Below are positions 1 to 8,042 of a DNA stretch of 64,000 nucleotides, one piece after another (the first letter of the stretch is position 1; every line of letters starts with the position of its first letter). The notes under the pieces were generated by a model. The model did no database searches, had not been told where the DNA came from, and worked only from the letters and a program-made list of their open reading frames with translations. The position numbers and the translations under genes are program-made. Source of the stretch: Corynebacterium sp. MSK041 (GTDB lineage Bacteria; Actinomycetota; Actinomycetes; Mycobacteriales; Mycobacteriaceae); assembly GCF_030232265.1 (NCBI RefSeq), contig NZ_JASPJK010000002.1, positions 1 to 64,000 on the forward strand. The letters are read 5' to 3'.

Positions 1-84
1 TGACTCACAATGAACATCCTCTCCTACGGACACAACATCCGTACAAGTTGGGTGTCCACTAAACGAGGGTAACCTCAGACACAC

Positions 85-642
85 TTGTTCTTTACAGATC
101 TCGTGCTGATCCATCCCCCGTGTGCAGCGCAACTTATTTATCGATCCGAGGGTATTGATGCTCAAACGGCGGGTGGCCTCAAGCTCAATGTCCTTACCGG
201 AGTATTTTTGGCAGTAAAACTTGTTGAAAAAGCCGACTTCGAAGCCCTGAGGGTGAGTGGCAAGAGTAGAGACGATATAAAGACGGAATTTGTTAGGTCT
301 ATTCCTCTTGCTCTGGCTCACCTAATGCATCGGGGCGGTTTACGGTCAGTGGAGAGATGGTCGTATTCTGATTCGTCCGAGAAGGTATCCGCAACTATCG
401 CATGGTTGATCTTTGCAGTCGGAAAATTTGCTGATGTAGATGACCACTGGGCGTCTCGAATGGTTGAAAACCTAGAAGCTGCAATTTCGTCCATTCCTGC
501 TCAAGATCGACGCTGGGGCGTTGATGCCCAGGATATTCGTGAGGGTTTTGATCAGATCAGAGTGAAACAACCGGCTTTGTGGGCAAGGTTTGGTGGCGAA
601 CTTGAAAAGGCGGCATCAGAGATCGGATCTTGGCGTTCGTAG
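85..642 (+). CDS. Unrecognised hypothetical protein
   Basis: I do not recognise this protein of about 180 residues. It is mostly helical-looking, with no signal peptide, no clear membrane segment and no motif I can name. The frame is closed upstream by a TAA at 70-72. The start is therefore TTG at 85 or GTG at 103; neither has a good Shine-Dalgarno. The region is AT-richer than the ktrBA genes that follow, and codon use looks less biased, which would fit acquired DNA. Its 3' end overlaps a possible small ORF starting at 630, so it may head a short operon. Existence of the gene is likely; function is unknown. Confidence 0.5.
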   Translation: MFFTDLVLIHPPCAAQLIYRSEGIDAQTAGGLKLNVLTGVFLAVKLVEKADFEALRVSGKSRDDIKTEFVRSIPLALAHLMHRGGLRSVERWSYSDSSEKVSATIAWLIFAVGKFADVDDHWASRMVENLEAAISSIPAQDRRWGVDAQDIREGFDQIRVKQPALWARFGGELEKAASEIGSWRS

Positions 643-761
643 CAAGTCCTTGGGTTTTCCTTCTAGTGATGTTTTGCGGCTCGTCGCTTGGAATGCCGAC
701 ACCTTGGCGACTATCTGAAAGTGAGGATCGTAACCTTCTAGTAGAGGAGCTTGCGGAATGA
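630..761 (+). CDS. Candidate small membrane protein (43 aa)
   Basis: A short frame starting at TTG 630 overlaps the end of the preceding gene by 13 bases. It encodes about 43 residues: a hydrophobic stretch at roughly residues 2-20 (core FVASPWVFLLVMF) followed by an acidic tail ending VEELAE. Its stop TGA (759-761) overlaps the ATG of the next small ORF as ATGA, the usual sign of translational coupling. In the sequence I see the open frame, the hydrophobic segment and the overlap. That it is expressed is inference. It is too short for standard gene calling. Confidence 0.3.
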   Translation: MAFVASPWVFLLVMFCGSSLGMPTPWRLSESEDRNLLVEELAE

Positions 762-928
762 ATAACAGCCACATGTCACGCTTGGGTATGTCGCCCCTGT
801 TGAGACCGAAGCAGCATGTTTTGGGCAGTAAACCAGGTGAAAGCAACTACAGAAAGCTCGGAAAACGCGTTAAAAGCAAATCCCGGGATAGCTCGAAAAG
901 CACACGAGCGCATGGTCTACAGGAGTAG
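758..928 (+). CDS. Candidate small basic protein (56 aa)
   Basis: ATG 758 is preceded by a good Shine-Dalgarno (GAGGAG at 744-749) and overlaps the stop of the previous small ORF as ATGA. The product of about 56 residues is strongly basic, rich in Lys, Arg, Ser and His, and contains a KLGKRVKSKSR core. It ends at TAG 926-928, eleven bases before the GTG of ktrB. The SD and the overlap argue that it is translated. It might act as a leader peptide for ktrB or be an independent small protein. No family is recognised. Confidence 0.35.
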   Translation: MNNSHMSRLGMSPLLRPKQHVLGSKPGESNYRKLGKRVKSKSRDSSKSTRAHGLQE

Positions 929-942
929 GCTGTGCGCTCGTG
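903..942 (+). promoter_or_regulatory. Inverted repeat enclosing the ktrB start codon
   Basis: A perfect 10-base inverted repeat has arms CACGAGCGCA (903-912) and TGCGCTCGTG (933-942). The GTG start of ktrB (940-942) is the last three bases of the 3' arm, and the only SD-like sequence (AGGAG, 921-925) lies in the loop. In mRNA this could hide the start codon. Translation of the preceding small ORF, which ends at 928 inside the loop, would melt it. A regulatory role is inferred. Confidence 0.4.
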
Positions 943-2292
943 AAACTTATACCATCGTTCGGGCTGAATAGCCCGGCGCGCATGACGGCGGTGGGCTTCC
1001 TGTTGCTCATCTTTGTGGGCACGCTGCTGCTGATGCTGCCGGTGTCCGCTGTGGGGGACACGTGGACGCCCTTTATGCCGGCGCTGTTTACCGCAACTTC
1101 TGCGGTGACCTTGACTGGTCTCATCGTTGAAGACACGGGAACGTATTGGACTGGTTTTGGCCAGGGCGTGATCATCGTGCTCATCCAGCTTGGTGGCTTG
1201 GGCATCATGTCCTTGGCGGCCTTGTCTGGTCTGGTTGTGACAGGCAAGGTCAGTTTGAAAGCGCGGCGCACGGGGGCTGCTGAAGGGCGACCGATGTCCG
1301 GTGCTGGTTTGCGGCGCACCTTGATCTTCACGGTGCTGTTTACCTTGGCTGCGGAGGTTCTCATAGCGCTGGTCCTCGGCCTGCGCTTTGCGTGGGGCTA
1401 TAACCATTCGTCTGGTCGCGCAGCGTGGGAAGGCATCTTCCATGCGATTTCAGCATTCAACAATGCGGGATTTAGTACGGAGAGCGACAATCTTGTTCCC
1501 TTTGCCGCGGATGCCTGGATCTTGCTCCCCATTGCTGTCGGGTTTATCGCCGGCGGTTTGGGCTATCCCGTGTGGTCCGAAATAGCATCACGGGTTCGGC
1601 ACCGGACATCGCGCGCTCGCCGCATGTCGTTGACGGCGCGGATGACGTTCGCAGCAACGGGCTTTCTCCTTCTCGCCGGCACCGTGTTGATTGCCTGTAC
1701 GGAATGGGAAGGCCAGCTGGATGACATGCCCGTGTGGCAGAAGCTGCTCAATGCGTTTTTCTCCGGCGCGTCACCGCGGACGGCCGGGTTCAATTCCATT
1801 GATTTTGGGGATGCACACCCCATCACGCTCATGGGCACGGACCTGCTCATGTTCATTGGTGGTGGCTCAGCTGGTACCGCGGGCGGTATCAAGATCACCA
1901 CGGCCGTCGTGCTGTTGGCTGCCATGGCTTCAGAGTTCCGCGGCCGGGAAGAAACAACCGGGGGTAAACGGACGTTGCCGGAGTCAGCCACCCGGCAGGC
2001 ACTCGCTCTAGCATGTGCCGGTTTTGCTGTTGTCATTCTCGGTGTTGGTGCTGTGCGAGTCTTTGACCCGGAGTTCACCGGTGACCAGGTGGTGTTTGAA
2101 GTGCTCTCCGCCTTCGGCACGGCTGGTTTGTCCACTGGTATCACTGCGTTGCTGTCCGCACCGTCGCAGATTGTGCTGTGCTTCATCATGTACCTCGGTC
2201 GCATTGGCTCTGTCACACTCATTGCAGCGCTAGCCGCATCGACGTTGAATCGTCATTACAGCTACCCGGAAGAAAGGCCCTTCATTGGCTAA
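940..2292 (+). CDS. ktrB: KtrB/TrkH-type potassium uptake channel subunit
   Basis: This is the membrane subunit of a K+ (possibly Na+-coupled) uptake system, 450 residues, close to the usual KtrB length. Four M1-P-M2-type repeats can be followed by their pore-loop glycine motifs: SAVTLTGLIV near residue 50, AFNNAGFST near 185, SPRTAGFNS near 285, and a final TAGLSTG near 395. Hydrophobic helices flank each of them. The C-terminal pore loop is followed by YLGRIGSVTL, a typical end. The gene overlaps the regulatory subunit ktrA by eight bases, indicating a two-gene operon. The start is GTG 940, inside an inverted repeat. Assignment to KtrB rather than TrkH rests on length and on the single-RCK partner. 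Confidence 0.9.
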   Translation: MKLIPSFGLNSPARMTAVGFLLLIFVGTLLLMLPVSAVGDTWTPFMPALFTATSAVTLTGLIVEDTGTYWTGFGQGVIIVLIQLGGLGIMSLAALSGLVVTGKVSLKARRTGAAEGRPMSGAGLRRTLIFTVLFTLAAEVLIALVLGLRFAWGYNHSSGRAAWEGIFHAISAFNNAGFSTESDNLVPFAADAWILLPIAVGFIAGGLGYPVWSEIASRVRHRTSRARRMSLTARMTFAATGFLLLAGTVLIACTEWEGQLDDMPVWQKLLNAFFSGASPRTAGFNSIDFGDAHPITLMGTDLLMFIGGGSAGTAGGIKITTAVVLLAAMASEFRGREETTGGKRTLPESATRQALALACAGFAVVILGVGAVRVFDPEFTGDQVVFEVLSAFGTAGLSTGITALLSAPSQIVLCFIMYLGRIGSVTLIAALAASTLNRHYSYPEERPFIG

Positions 2293-2974
2293 GCAGATTC
2301 GCGCGTTCCACCGCTCCCATGGACGCATTAACATTCCACCGGTCATGGTGATCGGCCTCGGTCGCTTTGGTATCTCTCTCGCCTCGGAGCTCACAGCCAA
2401 CGGCGTGGAAGTCCTCGGTGTCGATGCAGATAGTCGCGTGGTCAAGGAGCACGCGCCGTACCTCACCGATGCTGTGGTGGCAGATACAACAGACCCGGAA
2501 GCACTAGAGCAGCTGGGCCTGGATGACATTGAGTGTGTCGTGGTTTCTGTGGGTAGCCAGCTGGAAGCATCCATCCTCACGGTTTCGCACCTGCTTGATG
2601 CTGGTGTTCCGGATATTTGGGCGAAGGCGAGTTCAGAGCCGCACGGCCGGATCCTGAGCCAACTGGGCGTACACCACGTTGTGCACCCAGAGCGAGACAC
2701 CGGACGCCGTGTAGCGCACCTGCTTGGCGGCAAGTTCCGGGAATTCGCCGAGGTCACTCCGGGTTACTGCGTGACCTCGATGAGTGCACCCCATGCTTTT
2801 ACCGGCTTTGCCTTGGACCTGGAGGAGATCTGGCGGAAGCACCGCGTGCAGATCATCGCGATGAAACACGACAACGGCGATGTCATGCCGATGGTCAATG
2901 GGACGGTGCTCGCGCCCTCCGACATCATCATCGCTGGCGGTAGCCCAGCTGCACTGGAATCTCTCAACAGATAG
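2285..2974 (+). CDS. ktrA: KtrA/TrkA-type NAD-binding K+ uptake regulator
   Basis: This cytoplasmic RCK protein of 229 residues gates the KtrB channel. A Rossmann nucleotide site is visible as VMVIGLGRFGISLA (residues 20-33, GxGxxG) with the acidic residue of beta-2 in VLGVDADS. A C-terminal RCK_C-like domain follows. It has one RCK_N plus one RCK_C domain, as in KtrA, rather than the tandem arrangement of enterobacterial TrkA. The start is TTG at 2285, overlapping ktrB. The gene ends 22 bases before dop, in the place where corynebacteria such as C. glutamicum carry the ARC/Mpa ATPase gene. Confidence 0.9.
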   Translation: MAKQIRAFHRSHGRINIPPVMVIGLGRFGISLASELTANGVEVLGVDADSRVVKEHAPYLTDAVVADTTDPEALEQLGLDDIECVVVSVGSQLEASILTVSHLLDAGVPDIWAKASSEPHGRILSQLGVHHVVHPERDTGRRVAHLLGGKFREFAEVTPGYCVTSMSAPHAFTGFALDLEEIWRKHRVQIIAMKHDNGDVMPMVNGTVLAPSDIIIAGGSPAALESLNR

Positions 2975-2982
2975 GCGGCTAT

Positions 2983-2988
2983 TAAGCT
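2983..2988 (+). promoter_or_regulatory. Possible -10 box of a leaderless dop transcript
   Basis: TAAGCT at 2983-2988 fits TAnnnT and lies eight bases before the dop ATG (2997), with no Shine-Dalgarno between them. This spacing suits transcription starting at or just before the start codon. No convincing -35 is visible, so this is a weak call. Confidence 0.3.
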
Positions 2989-2996
2989 GAACTCTC

Positions 2997-4499
2997 ATGA
3001 CGCGTTTCATGGGTACAGAGACCGAATACGGCATCACCACCCCCGCCCAGCCGGGTTTGAGTCCGATTGTCAGCTCCACCCACTTGGTGGTGGCGTATGC
3101 GGCGATGCACACGGCGGCTCGTGCCCGCTGGGATTACCAGGATGAACACCCGCTGAAGGATTCGCGCGGGTTTGACCTGAAGCGCTACCAAACGGTTCCC
3201 ATCGTCGCGCCGGATGCGCTGGGTGTGGCCAATGTGGTCACTGAGAACGGGGCGCGATTTTACGTCGACCACGCCCATCCGGAGTACTCAAGCCCGGAAG
3301 TCTCCGATGCGTTCAGTGCGATGGTCTATGACGCGGCCGGCGACATCGTTCTGGGCCAAGCAGCCGCGCGCGTGCAAGAGCTCTACGAAGAAGGAGTCTC
3401 CGTCCTTCATGGGCACGATCCGTGCCCACCGGTGAAGCTGTACAAGAACAACGTTGACGGCAAGGGCGCATCCTACGGCTCGCACGAGAATTACCAGTAC
3501 TCGCGTTCAACGCCGTTCGATGCGATCACGCAGGGCCTTATCCCGTTCTTTGTTACCCGCCAGATCTTCACCGGCGCGGGCCGCATGGGTTTGGGGGAAG
3601 CCGGGGAGGAGGATGGTTTTCAGATCTCCCAGCGTGCAGATTATTTCTTCCAGGAGGTCTCGCTGGAAACCACGATTAACCGCGGCATCATCAACACCCG
3701 CGATGAGCCCCACGCAGATGCCACGCAATTTGGGCGCCTCCACGTCATCGTGGGCGATGCGAACATGTCGCAGTACGCGAATCTGCTCAAGCTCGGCACC
3801 ACGAAGCTCGTGCTCGATGCGATTGAGCAGGGCGTTGACTTCAGTGATCTGCGCCTCCAAGATCCGGTTGCAGAACTCAAAGCAGTCTCGCGGGACCTAA
3901 GGTTCATACATAACCTGACGCTTATCGACGGCTCAACGGCTACCGCCATCGCCCTCCAGCGGGCGTATCGGGATCGTGTGGTGGCGGTAACAGACGTCGA
4001 TAAGCAAGTGCTTTCTTTGTGGGGCGAGATCCTCGATGATCTGGAGCGCGAGCCGCTGAGCACGGCGGATCGGCTTGATTGGGCGGCGAAGTACACGCTG
4101 ATCAATGGGTTCATCCAGCGTGGGGTGGACGTGGGCGACGCGAAGTTGAAGGCCGTGGACTTGCAGTACGCGGACATTGATCCGCAGACCTCGCTCTATC
4201 ACGCGCTCGTGCGGGCGGGCAGGATGCGCTCGCTCGTCAGCGCGGAAGAGATCGCGAATGCAGCGGCGAATCCGCCGGAAGATTCGCGTGCCTACTTCCG
4301 TGGCCGCGTGGCTGCAAAGTTCGGCGCAGACGTGCTGTCTTCCAGCTGGCAGACCATTCAATTTGATACGGCACAGGGGCCGCGGACGATCTCCATTGCC
4401 GCGGTGGACAAGTTCACCAAGGACGACGTGGCCCGCATTTTGGACACGGCGGAAACGGCAGATGAGATCGTCGCCGCCCTTGGCACACAGGCGAAGTAG
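2997..4499 (+). CDS. dop: Dop, deamidase of Pup / depupylase
   Basis: Dop converts the C-terminal Gln of Pup to Glu so that PafA can ligate it, and also removes Pup from conjugated proteins. The protein has 500 residues, the family length, and a carboxylate-amine ligase (glutamine-synthetase-like) fold. The N-terminal MGTETEYG carries the metal-binding Glu, and YVDHAHPEYSSPEV near residue 90 holds the catalytic Asp. LYKNNVDGKGASYGSHENY is the nucleotide-binding strand region, and INTRDEPHAD near 230 is also conserved. The longer N-terminal loop and the C-terminal domain distinguish it from PafA. It heads the dop-pup-pafA run, with pup eleven bases downstream. Both Dop activities should be possible because Pup here ends in Gln. 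Confidence 0.96.
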   Translation: MTRFMGTETEYGITTPAQPGLSPIVSSTHLVVAYAAMHTAARARWDYQDEHPLKDSRGFDLKRYQTVPIVAPDALGVANVVTENGARFYVDHAHPEYSSPEVSDAFSAMVYDAAGDIVLGQAAARVQELYEEGVSVLHGHDPCPPVKLYKNNVDGKGASYGSHENYQYSRSTPFDAITQGLIPFFVTRQIFTGAGRMGLGEAGEEDGFQISQRADYFFQEVSLETTINRGIINTRDEPHADATQFGRLHVIVGDANMSQYANLLKLGTTKLVLDAIEQGVDFSDLRLQDPVAELKAVSRDLRFIHNLTLIDGSTATAIALQRAYRDRVVAVTDVDKQVLSLWGEILDDLEREPLSTADRLDWAAKYTLINGFIQRGVDVGDAKLKAVDLQYADIDPQTSLYHALVRAGRMRSLVSAEEIANAAANPPEDSRAYFRGRVAAKFGADVLSSSWQTIQFDTAQGPRTISIAAVDKFTKDDVARILDTAETADEIVAALGTQAK

Positions 4500-4509
4500 G
4501 GTAGAGAAC

Positions 4510-4692
4510 ATGGCTCAAGAGCACATTACGAAGCATTCTGGTGGATCTGAGGACGACGGCGACGCACAGGACGCCGGCCAGGTCACTGTCAACACTGCTG
4601 GCACTGACGATCTGTTGGATGAGATTGATTCGCTGTTGGATAACAACGCCGAGGAATTTGTGCGTTCCTACGTGCAAAAAGGTGGCCAGTAG
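4510..4692 (+). CDS. pup: Pup, prokaryotic ubiquitin-like protein
   Basis: Pup is a 60-residue, acidic, mostly disordered modifier that is attached through its C-terminus to lysines of target proteins. The C-terminal half contains the conserved helix DLLDEIDSLLDNNAEEFVR followed by SYVQKGGQ. The terminal Gln must be deamidated by Dop before PafA can use it. The ATG at 4510 follows TAGAGAAC, a weak SD. The stop TAG overlaps the pafA GTG by one base (TAGTG). No 20S proteasome genes prcB/prcA follow, unlike mycobacteria, so pupylated proteins are probably not degraded by a proteasome here. Confidence 0.97.
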   Translation: MAQEHITKHSGGSEDDGDAQDAGQVTVNTAGTDDLLDEIDSLLDNNAEEFVRSYVQKGGQ

Positions 4693-6119
4693 TGACGGAT
4701 CAACCCGTTGTCTACCCACGCCGGATCATGGGCGTGGAAACCGAATTCGGCCTCACCGCTATGCGCGATGGTTCCGCGGTCCTCGGACCTGAGGAGATTG
4801 CGCGTTATCTGTTCAAGCCCGTCGTGGCCCAGTACAAGAGCACGAACGTGTTCACGGATAATGCCGCGCGGTTGTACCTCGACGTCGGCGCGCATCCGGA
4901 ATACGCCACGGCTGAGAGTGACTCGCTGACGCAGCTGCTCAACCACGACAAGGCTGGTGAGCTCCTGTTCAACGACCTGGCTGCGCAGGCGGAGGAAACT
5001 CTGGCGAAGGAGGGGATCGGAGGAGATATCTACATGTTCAAGAACAATGTGGATTCCGCAGGGAACTCCTACGGCACCCACGAGAACTATCTGATCAGCC
5101 GTGGACTTTCGCTGAAGCACTTTGGTAAGCGCCTTCTGCCGTTCCTGATCACGCGACAGTTGCTGTGCGGTGCCGGCATGATCAAGAACGGTCAGTTCGT
5201 TCTCTCCCAGCGCGCCGATCAGGTGTGGGAGGGCGTGTCGTCTGCTACCACGCGTACCCGCCCCATCATCAATACCCGCGATGAACCACATGGAGATTCT
5301 CGCCGATTCCGCCGCATGCACGTCATCGTGGGTGATTCCAACATGGCTGAACCTTCCTTTGCTTTGAAGATCGGCTCCACACAATTGGTCATTGAGATGC
5401 TCGAGGCCGAGTGGGATATTCCGGCTTTCGACGTCGCTGAGCCGATCAAACACATCAAGGAAATCGCTGCGGATACCACTGGCCAGACACCACTGGTGCT
5501 CAAGGATGGTTCCACGGTGAATGCCCTTGAGATTCAGCGTGGCGTCTACGAGGCAGCAACCCGCTGGCTGGAACAGCGCCCTGATGAAGGCACCCCAGTT
5601 GAGGAGCTGCGCCGCGTGCTTGAGCTGTGGGGACGGGTGCTTACGGCCGTCGAAAAGCAAGACTTTGAACCTGTCAGCACTGAGATTGACTGGGTGATCA
5701 AGCGGAACCTGTTGGAGCGTTATCGTGCGCGCCTCGGCGGGGATTGGTCCCACCCAAAGCTGGCGCAGATCGATCTGGCTTACCATGACATCAACCGCGA
5801 GCGTGGCCTGTTCTACCTGCTGGAGCGCAAAGGCTTGGTCAAGCGGTGGACAACCGATGAGGCAATTGCAGCCGCCGCGCACACAGCGCCGGAGACTACG
5901 CGTGCACATTTGCGTTCGGTGTTCCTCAAAGAGGCTCGTGCGCTCGGTGCCCACCACACCGTGGACTGGGTTCACCTCAAGGTGGATCGTCCCGTGCCGC
6001 AGACCGTGGACCTGCAGGATCCGTTCGCGGTGACAGATTCCCGCGTGGATGGTTTGCTGGACTATATGCGTGAACACGCCGATGAACTCGATGCGCCACT
6101 AGGGGGAATTCGTGGCTAA
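4692..6119 (+). CDS. pafA: PafA, Pup-protein ligase
   Basis: PafA phosphorylates the C-terminal Glu of deamidated Pup with ATP and transfers it to a substrate lysine. The protein has 475 residues. RRIMGVETEFG at residues 10-20 gives the metal-binding Glu, and LYLDVGAHPEYATAE near 65 carries the catalytic Asp. MFKNNVDSAGNSYGTHENY and INTRDEPHGD are the paralogous counterparts of the Dop motifs. The GTG start overlaps the pup stop by one base, and its stop overlaps pafB by eight bases, so translation is tightly coupled. The paralogy with Dop is visible by eye along the whole length. Confidence 0.96.
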   Translation: MTDQPVVYPRRIMGVETEFGLTAMRDGSAVLGPEEIARYLFKPVVAQYKSTNVFTDNAARLYLDVGAHPEYATAESDSLTQLLNHDKAGELLFNDLAAQAEETLAKEGIGGDIYMFKNNVDSAGNSYGTHENYLISRGLSLKHFGKRLLPFLITRQLLCGAGMIKNGQFVLSQRADQVWEGVSSATTRTRPIINTRDEPHGDSRRFRRMHVIVGDSNMAEPSFALKIGSTQLVIEMLEAEWDIPAFDVAEPIKHIKEIAADTTGQTPLVLKDGSTVNALEIQRGVYEAATRWLEQRPDEGTPVEELRRVLELWGRVLTAVEKQDFEPVSTEIDWVIKRNLLERYRARLGGDWSHPKLAQIDLAYHDINRERGLFYLLERKGLVKRWTTDEAIAAAAHTAPETTRAHLRSVFLKEARALGAHHTVDWVHLKVDRPVPQTVDLQDPFAVTDSRVDGLLDYMREHADELDAPLGGIRG

Positions 6120-7068
6120 ACCTTCCAACTCTGTGCACCCGAACGCGGATGCCGCGATTCAACGTCTGACCAATCTCACCTTTGCGCTGCTGGGCTCCGA
6201 CCGTCCCCGCGAGTACGAGTGGGTGCGCAGCAACGTTGAGGGGTATGAGAATCGAACGGACGTCGCGTTCAAGCGCATGATCACCCGCGATGTCGTATCT
6301 TTGAAGCGTGCCGGCGTGCCCGCGCGTGCGGAAAACGGCCTGGTGTGGGTGAACAAGGACGCGTACGAGCTGCCACCTATTTCCTTCACCGATGAAGAAG
6401 CATTCGTCCTTGGGCTAGCGGGAGACCTCGGCACGCAGGGGAGCCTTGGTGCTTTCGCGCGTTCCGGTTGGACCAAGATTGCCGCTGCTGGTGCCACGCG
6501 CACGTTTGATGAGGCTCCCATTGCAGCTTTAGACAACGATATTTCGCGCTTGGACTCAGACATTGTGGCTGCTGTTACCGCGTGCGTGCGTGCGAAAACC
6601 AGAATGCGCTTTGACTACAGGCCTTCGCCCACTGCGGACGTGCAAACGCGAACGATGGATCCGTGGGGGATCGTTGCACTAAACAACCGCGCTTATGTTG
6701 TTGGTTTTGATGTGGAGCGCCAGGCACCGCGCAGCTTCCGTGCTGTACGCGTATCCAACATCCGCAAAGTCCAGGTCACAGATTTCACTGAAGCTGACAA
6801 GCCGCTGCAACAGGTGGTGGAGGAGTCCCTGCGTGGTCCAGTTGTCGATGCGGTGGTAACCATCGAGCCAGGCACGTGCACTGAACTCGCGGCCGCTGGT
6901 GTAACCCGCGCTGACGGCGCTCTCGTCTTCAAAGGTGTTGAACGCGATTGGCTCGTGCGCACCGTGGCCAGTTACGCACCACACGCGGTCGTCGACGAGC
7001 CAGCGGACGTGCGTGACAGCGTGGTGGCATTGCTGCACGCTGCTGCACAAGGAGGCGAAGAGCAATGA
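6112..7068 (+). CDS. pafB: PafB, WYL-domain DNA-damage regulator subunit
   Basis: This is one half of the PafBC transcriptional activator that controls the LexA-independent DNA damage response in actinobacteria. In 318 residues there is an N-terminal helix-turn-helix region (residues about 10-80, conserved FALLGSDRPREYEWVR). A central WYL domain follows (about 150-225, with MDPWGIVALNNRAYVVGFD), and then a C-terminal WCX-like extension. The GTG start is preceded by AGGGGGAA and overlaps pafA. Its stop overlaps pafC as ATGA. The proteins work together, and PafB and PafC normally form a heterodimer or, in some species, a fusion. Confidence 0.93.
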   Translation: MAKPSNSVHPNADAAIQRLTNLTFALLGSDRPREYEWVRSNVEGYENRTDVAFKRMITRDVVSLKRAGVPARAENGLVWVNKDAYELPPISFTDEEAFVLGLAGDLGTQGSLGAFARSGWTKIAAAGATRTFDEAPIAALDNDISRLDSDIVAAVTACVRAKTRMRFDYRPSPTADVQTRTMDPWGIVALNNRAYVVGFDVERQAPRSFRAVRVSNIRKVQVTDFTEADKPLQQVVEESLRGPVVDAVVTIEPGTCTELAAAGVTRADGALVFKGVERDWLVRTVASYAPHAVVDEPADVRDSVVALLHAAAQGGEEQ

Positions 7069-8006
7069 CGAAGAAGGACAGCCCGGAGAAAATCTCCCAC
7101 CTTGTGCGCACGCTCAATCTCATTCCGTACCTGCATAAGCACCCGAACGCGACGCCGATGGAGATCGCCCGCGACCTTGGGTATTCGCATACGGACGTGA
7201 TGGACGATCTGCAGCGACTCATGCTGTCTGGGGTGGGTAAACGCCCGGAGGAACTGATCGATCTCGCACCTGAGTGGACGGGTGTCACCGTCATCGACGA
7301 CCAAGGCATGAACGCGCCTTTGCGCCTGACACCCACCGAGGCCAACGCCTTGCTTCTCACCCTCGAATCGCTGGAAACAATGCCGGGTCTCATTGACCAC
7401 TCTGCGGTGACCTCGGCGGCCCAAAAGATCCGTGAAGTGATGAGCAATGTGGGCGTGTCTGATGCTGAGCACCCGGATACCCCCGGTGCATTGGGCACGA
7501 TTTCCGAAGCGCTGGCGCAGCGTCGGATGCTGCGACTGAACTACTACTCAGCCACATCCGACACAACCCGCGAACGCACCGTCGCCCCAGTTGGCATCTT
7601 CCATCGCGATGGCAATACGTACCTCTCCGCAGTGGAGGAGGGCGCAGCGAAAACCTTCCGTGTCGATCGCATTAAAGATGCATTGCTTATCGACGCCCCC
7701 GTGCCCGCCTCATCCACCCCCGGCGGCCCGGTATACGACGCGACTGATCCTTTCGGTTTCGGCGACGCCAAGGTTGCCACGCTTCGCATCCACCCGGAAG
7801 CGACGTGGCTGGCAGACTTCTGGCAGATTGAGCTCCACGACGAGCGTGATCGAGGGTGGGTCGTAGCCTCGATGCCGTACGGCAGTGATGACTGGCTTGT
7901 GCGTTTTTGCTTGAGTCAGGCTGACCGTGTGGCGGTCACCGAGCCAACGCATATCGCCGAAGAGCTTGCCGCTCGTGGAAAAGCTGGCCTTGAGCGTTAT
8001 GCTTGA
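7065..8006 (+). CDS. pafC: PafC, WYL-domain DNA-damage regulator subunit
   Basis: The partner of PafB, 313 residues. The N-terminus holds a winged helix (LVRTLNLIPYLHKHPNATPMEIARDLG, split here as residues 12-38). A WYL core follows around residues 150-215 (TVAPVGIFHRDGNTYLSAV), with a C-terminal WCX domain after it. ATG 7065 overlaps the pafB stop (ATGA), so the two are made together. The gene is followed 36 bases later by tatA, in the same order as in mycobacteria. Confidence 0.93.
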   Translation: MTKKDSPEKISHLVRTLNLIPYLHKHPNATPMEIARDLGYSHTDVMDDLQRLMLSGVGKRPEELIDLAPEWTGVTVIDDQGMNAPLRLTPTEANALLLTLESLETMPGLIDHSAVTSAAQKIREVMSNVGVSDAEHPDTPGALGTISEALAQRRMLRLNYYSATSDTTRERTVAPVGIFHRDGNTYLSAVEEGAAKTFRVDRIKDALLIDAPVPASSTPGGPVYDATDPFGFGDAKVATLRIHPEATWLADFWQIELHDERDRGWVVASMPYGSDDWLVRFCLSQADRVAVTEPTHIAEELAARGKAGLERYA

Positions 8007-8042
8007 CGGGATAGTTCGCCCCACTGTGTGAAAGGAAATCCG

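Noticed and set aside
643..939. c-di-AMP (ydaO-type) riboswitch ahead of ktrB
   Set aside because: K+ genes made it worth checking, but I could not find the conserved core helices, and the region is better explained by two short ORFs.
847..1443. Minus-strand ORF of 198 codons
   Set aside because: Low-complexity Arg/Gln/His translation overlapping ktrB; shadow.
4668..6077. Long minus-strand ORF of 469 codons
   Set aside because: It is the antisense shadow of pafA; its translation has no recognisable domain and pafA is certain.
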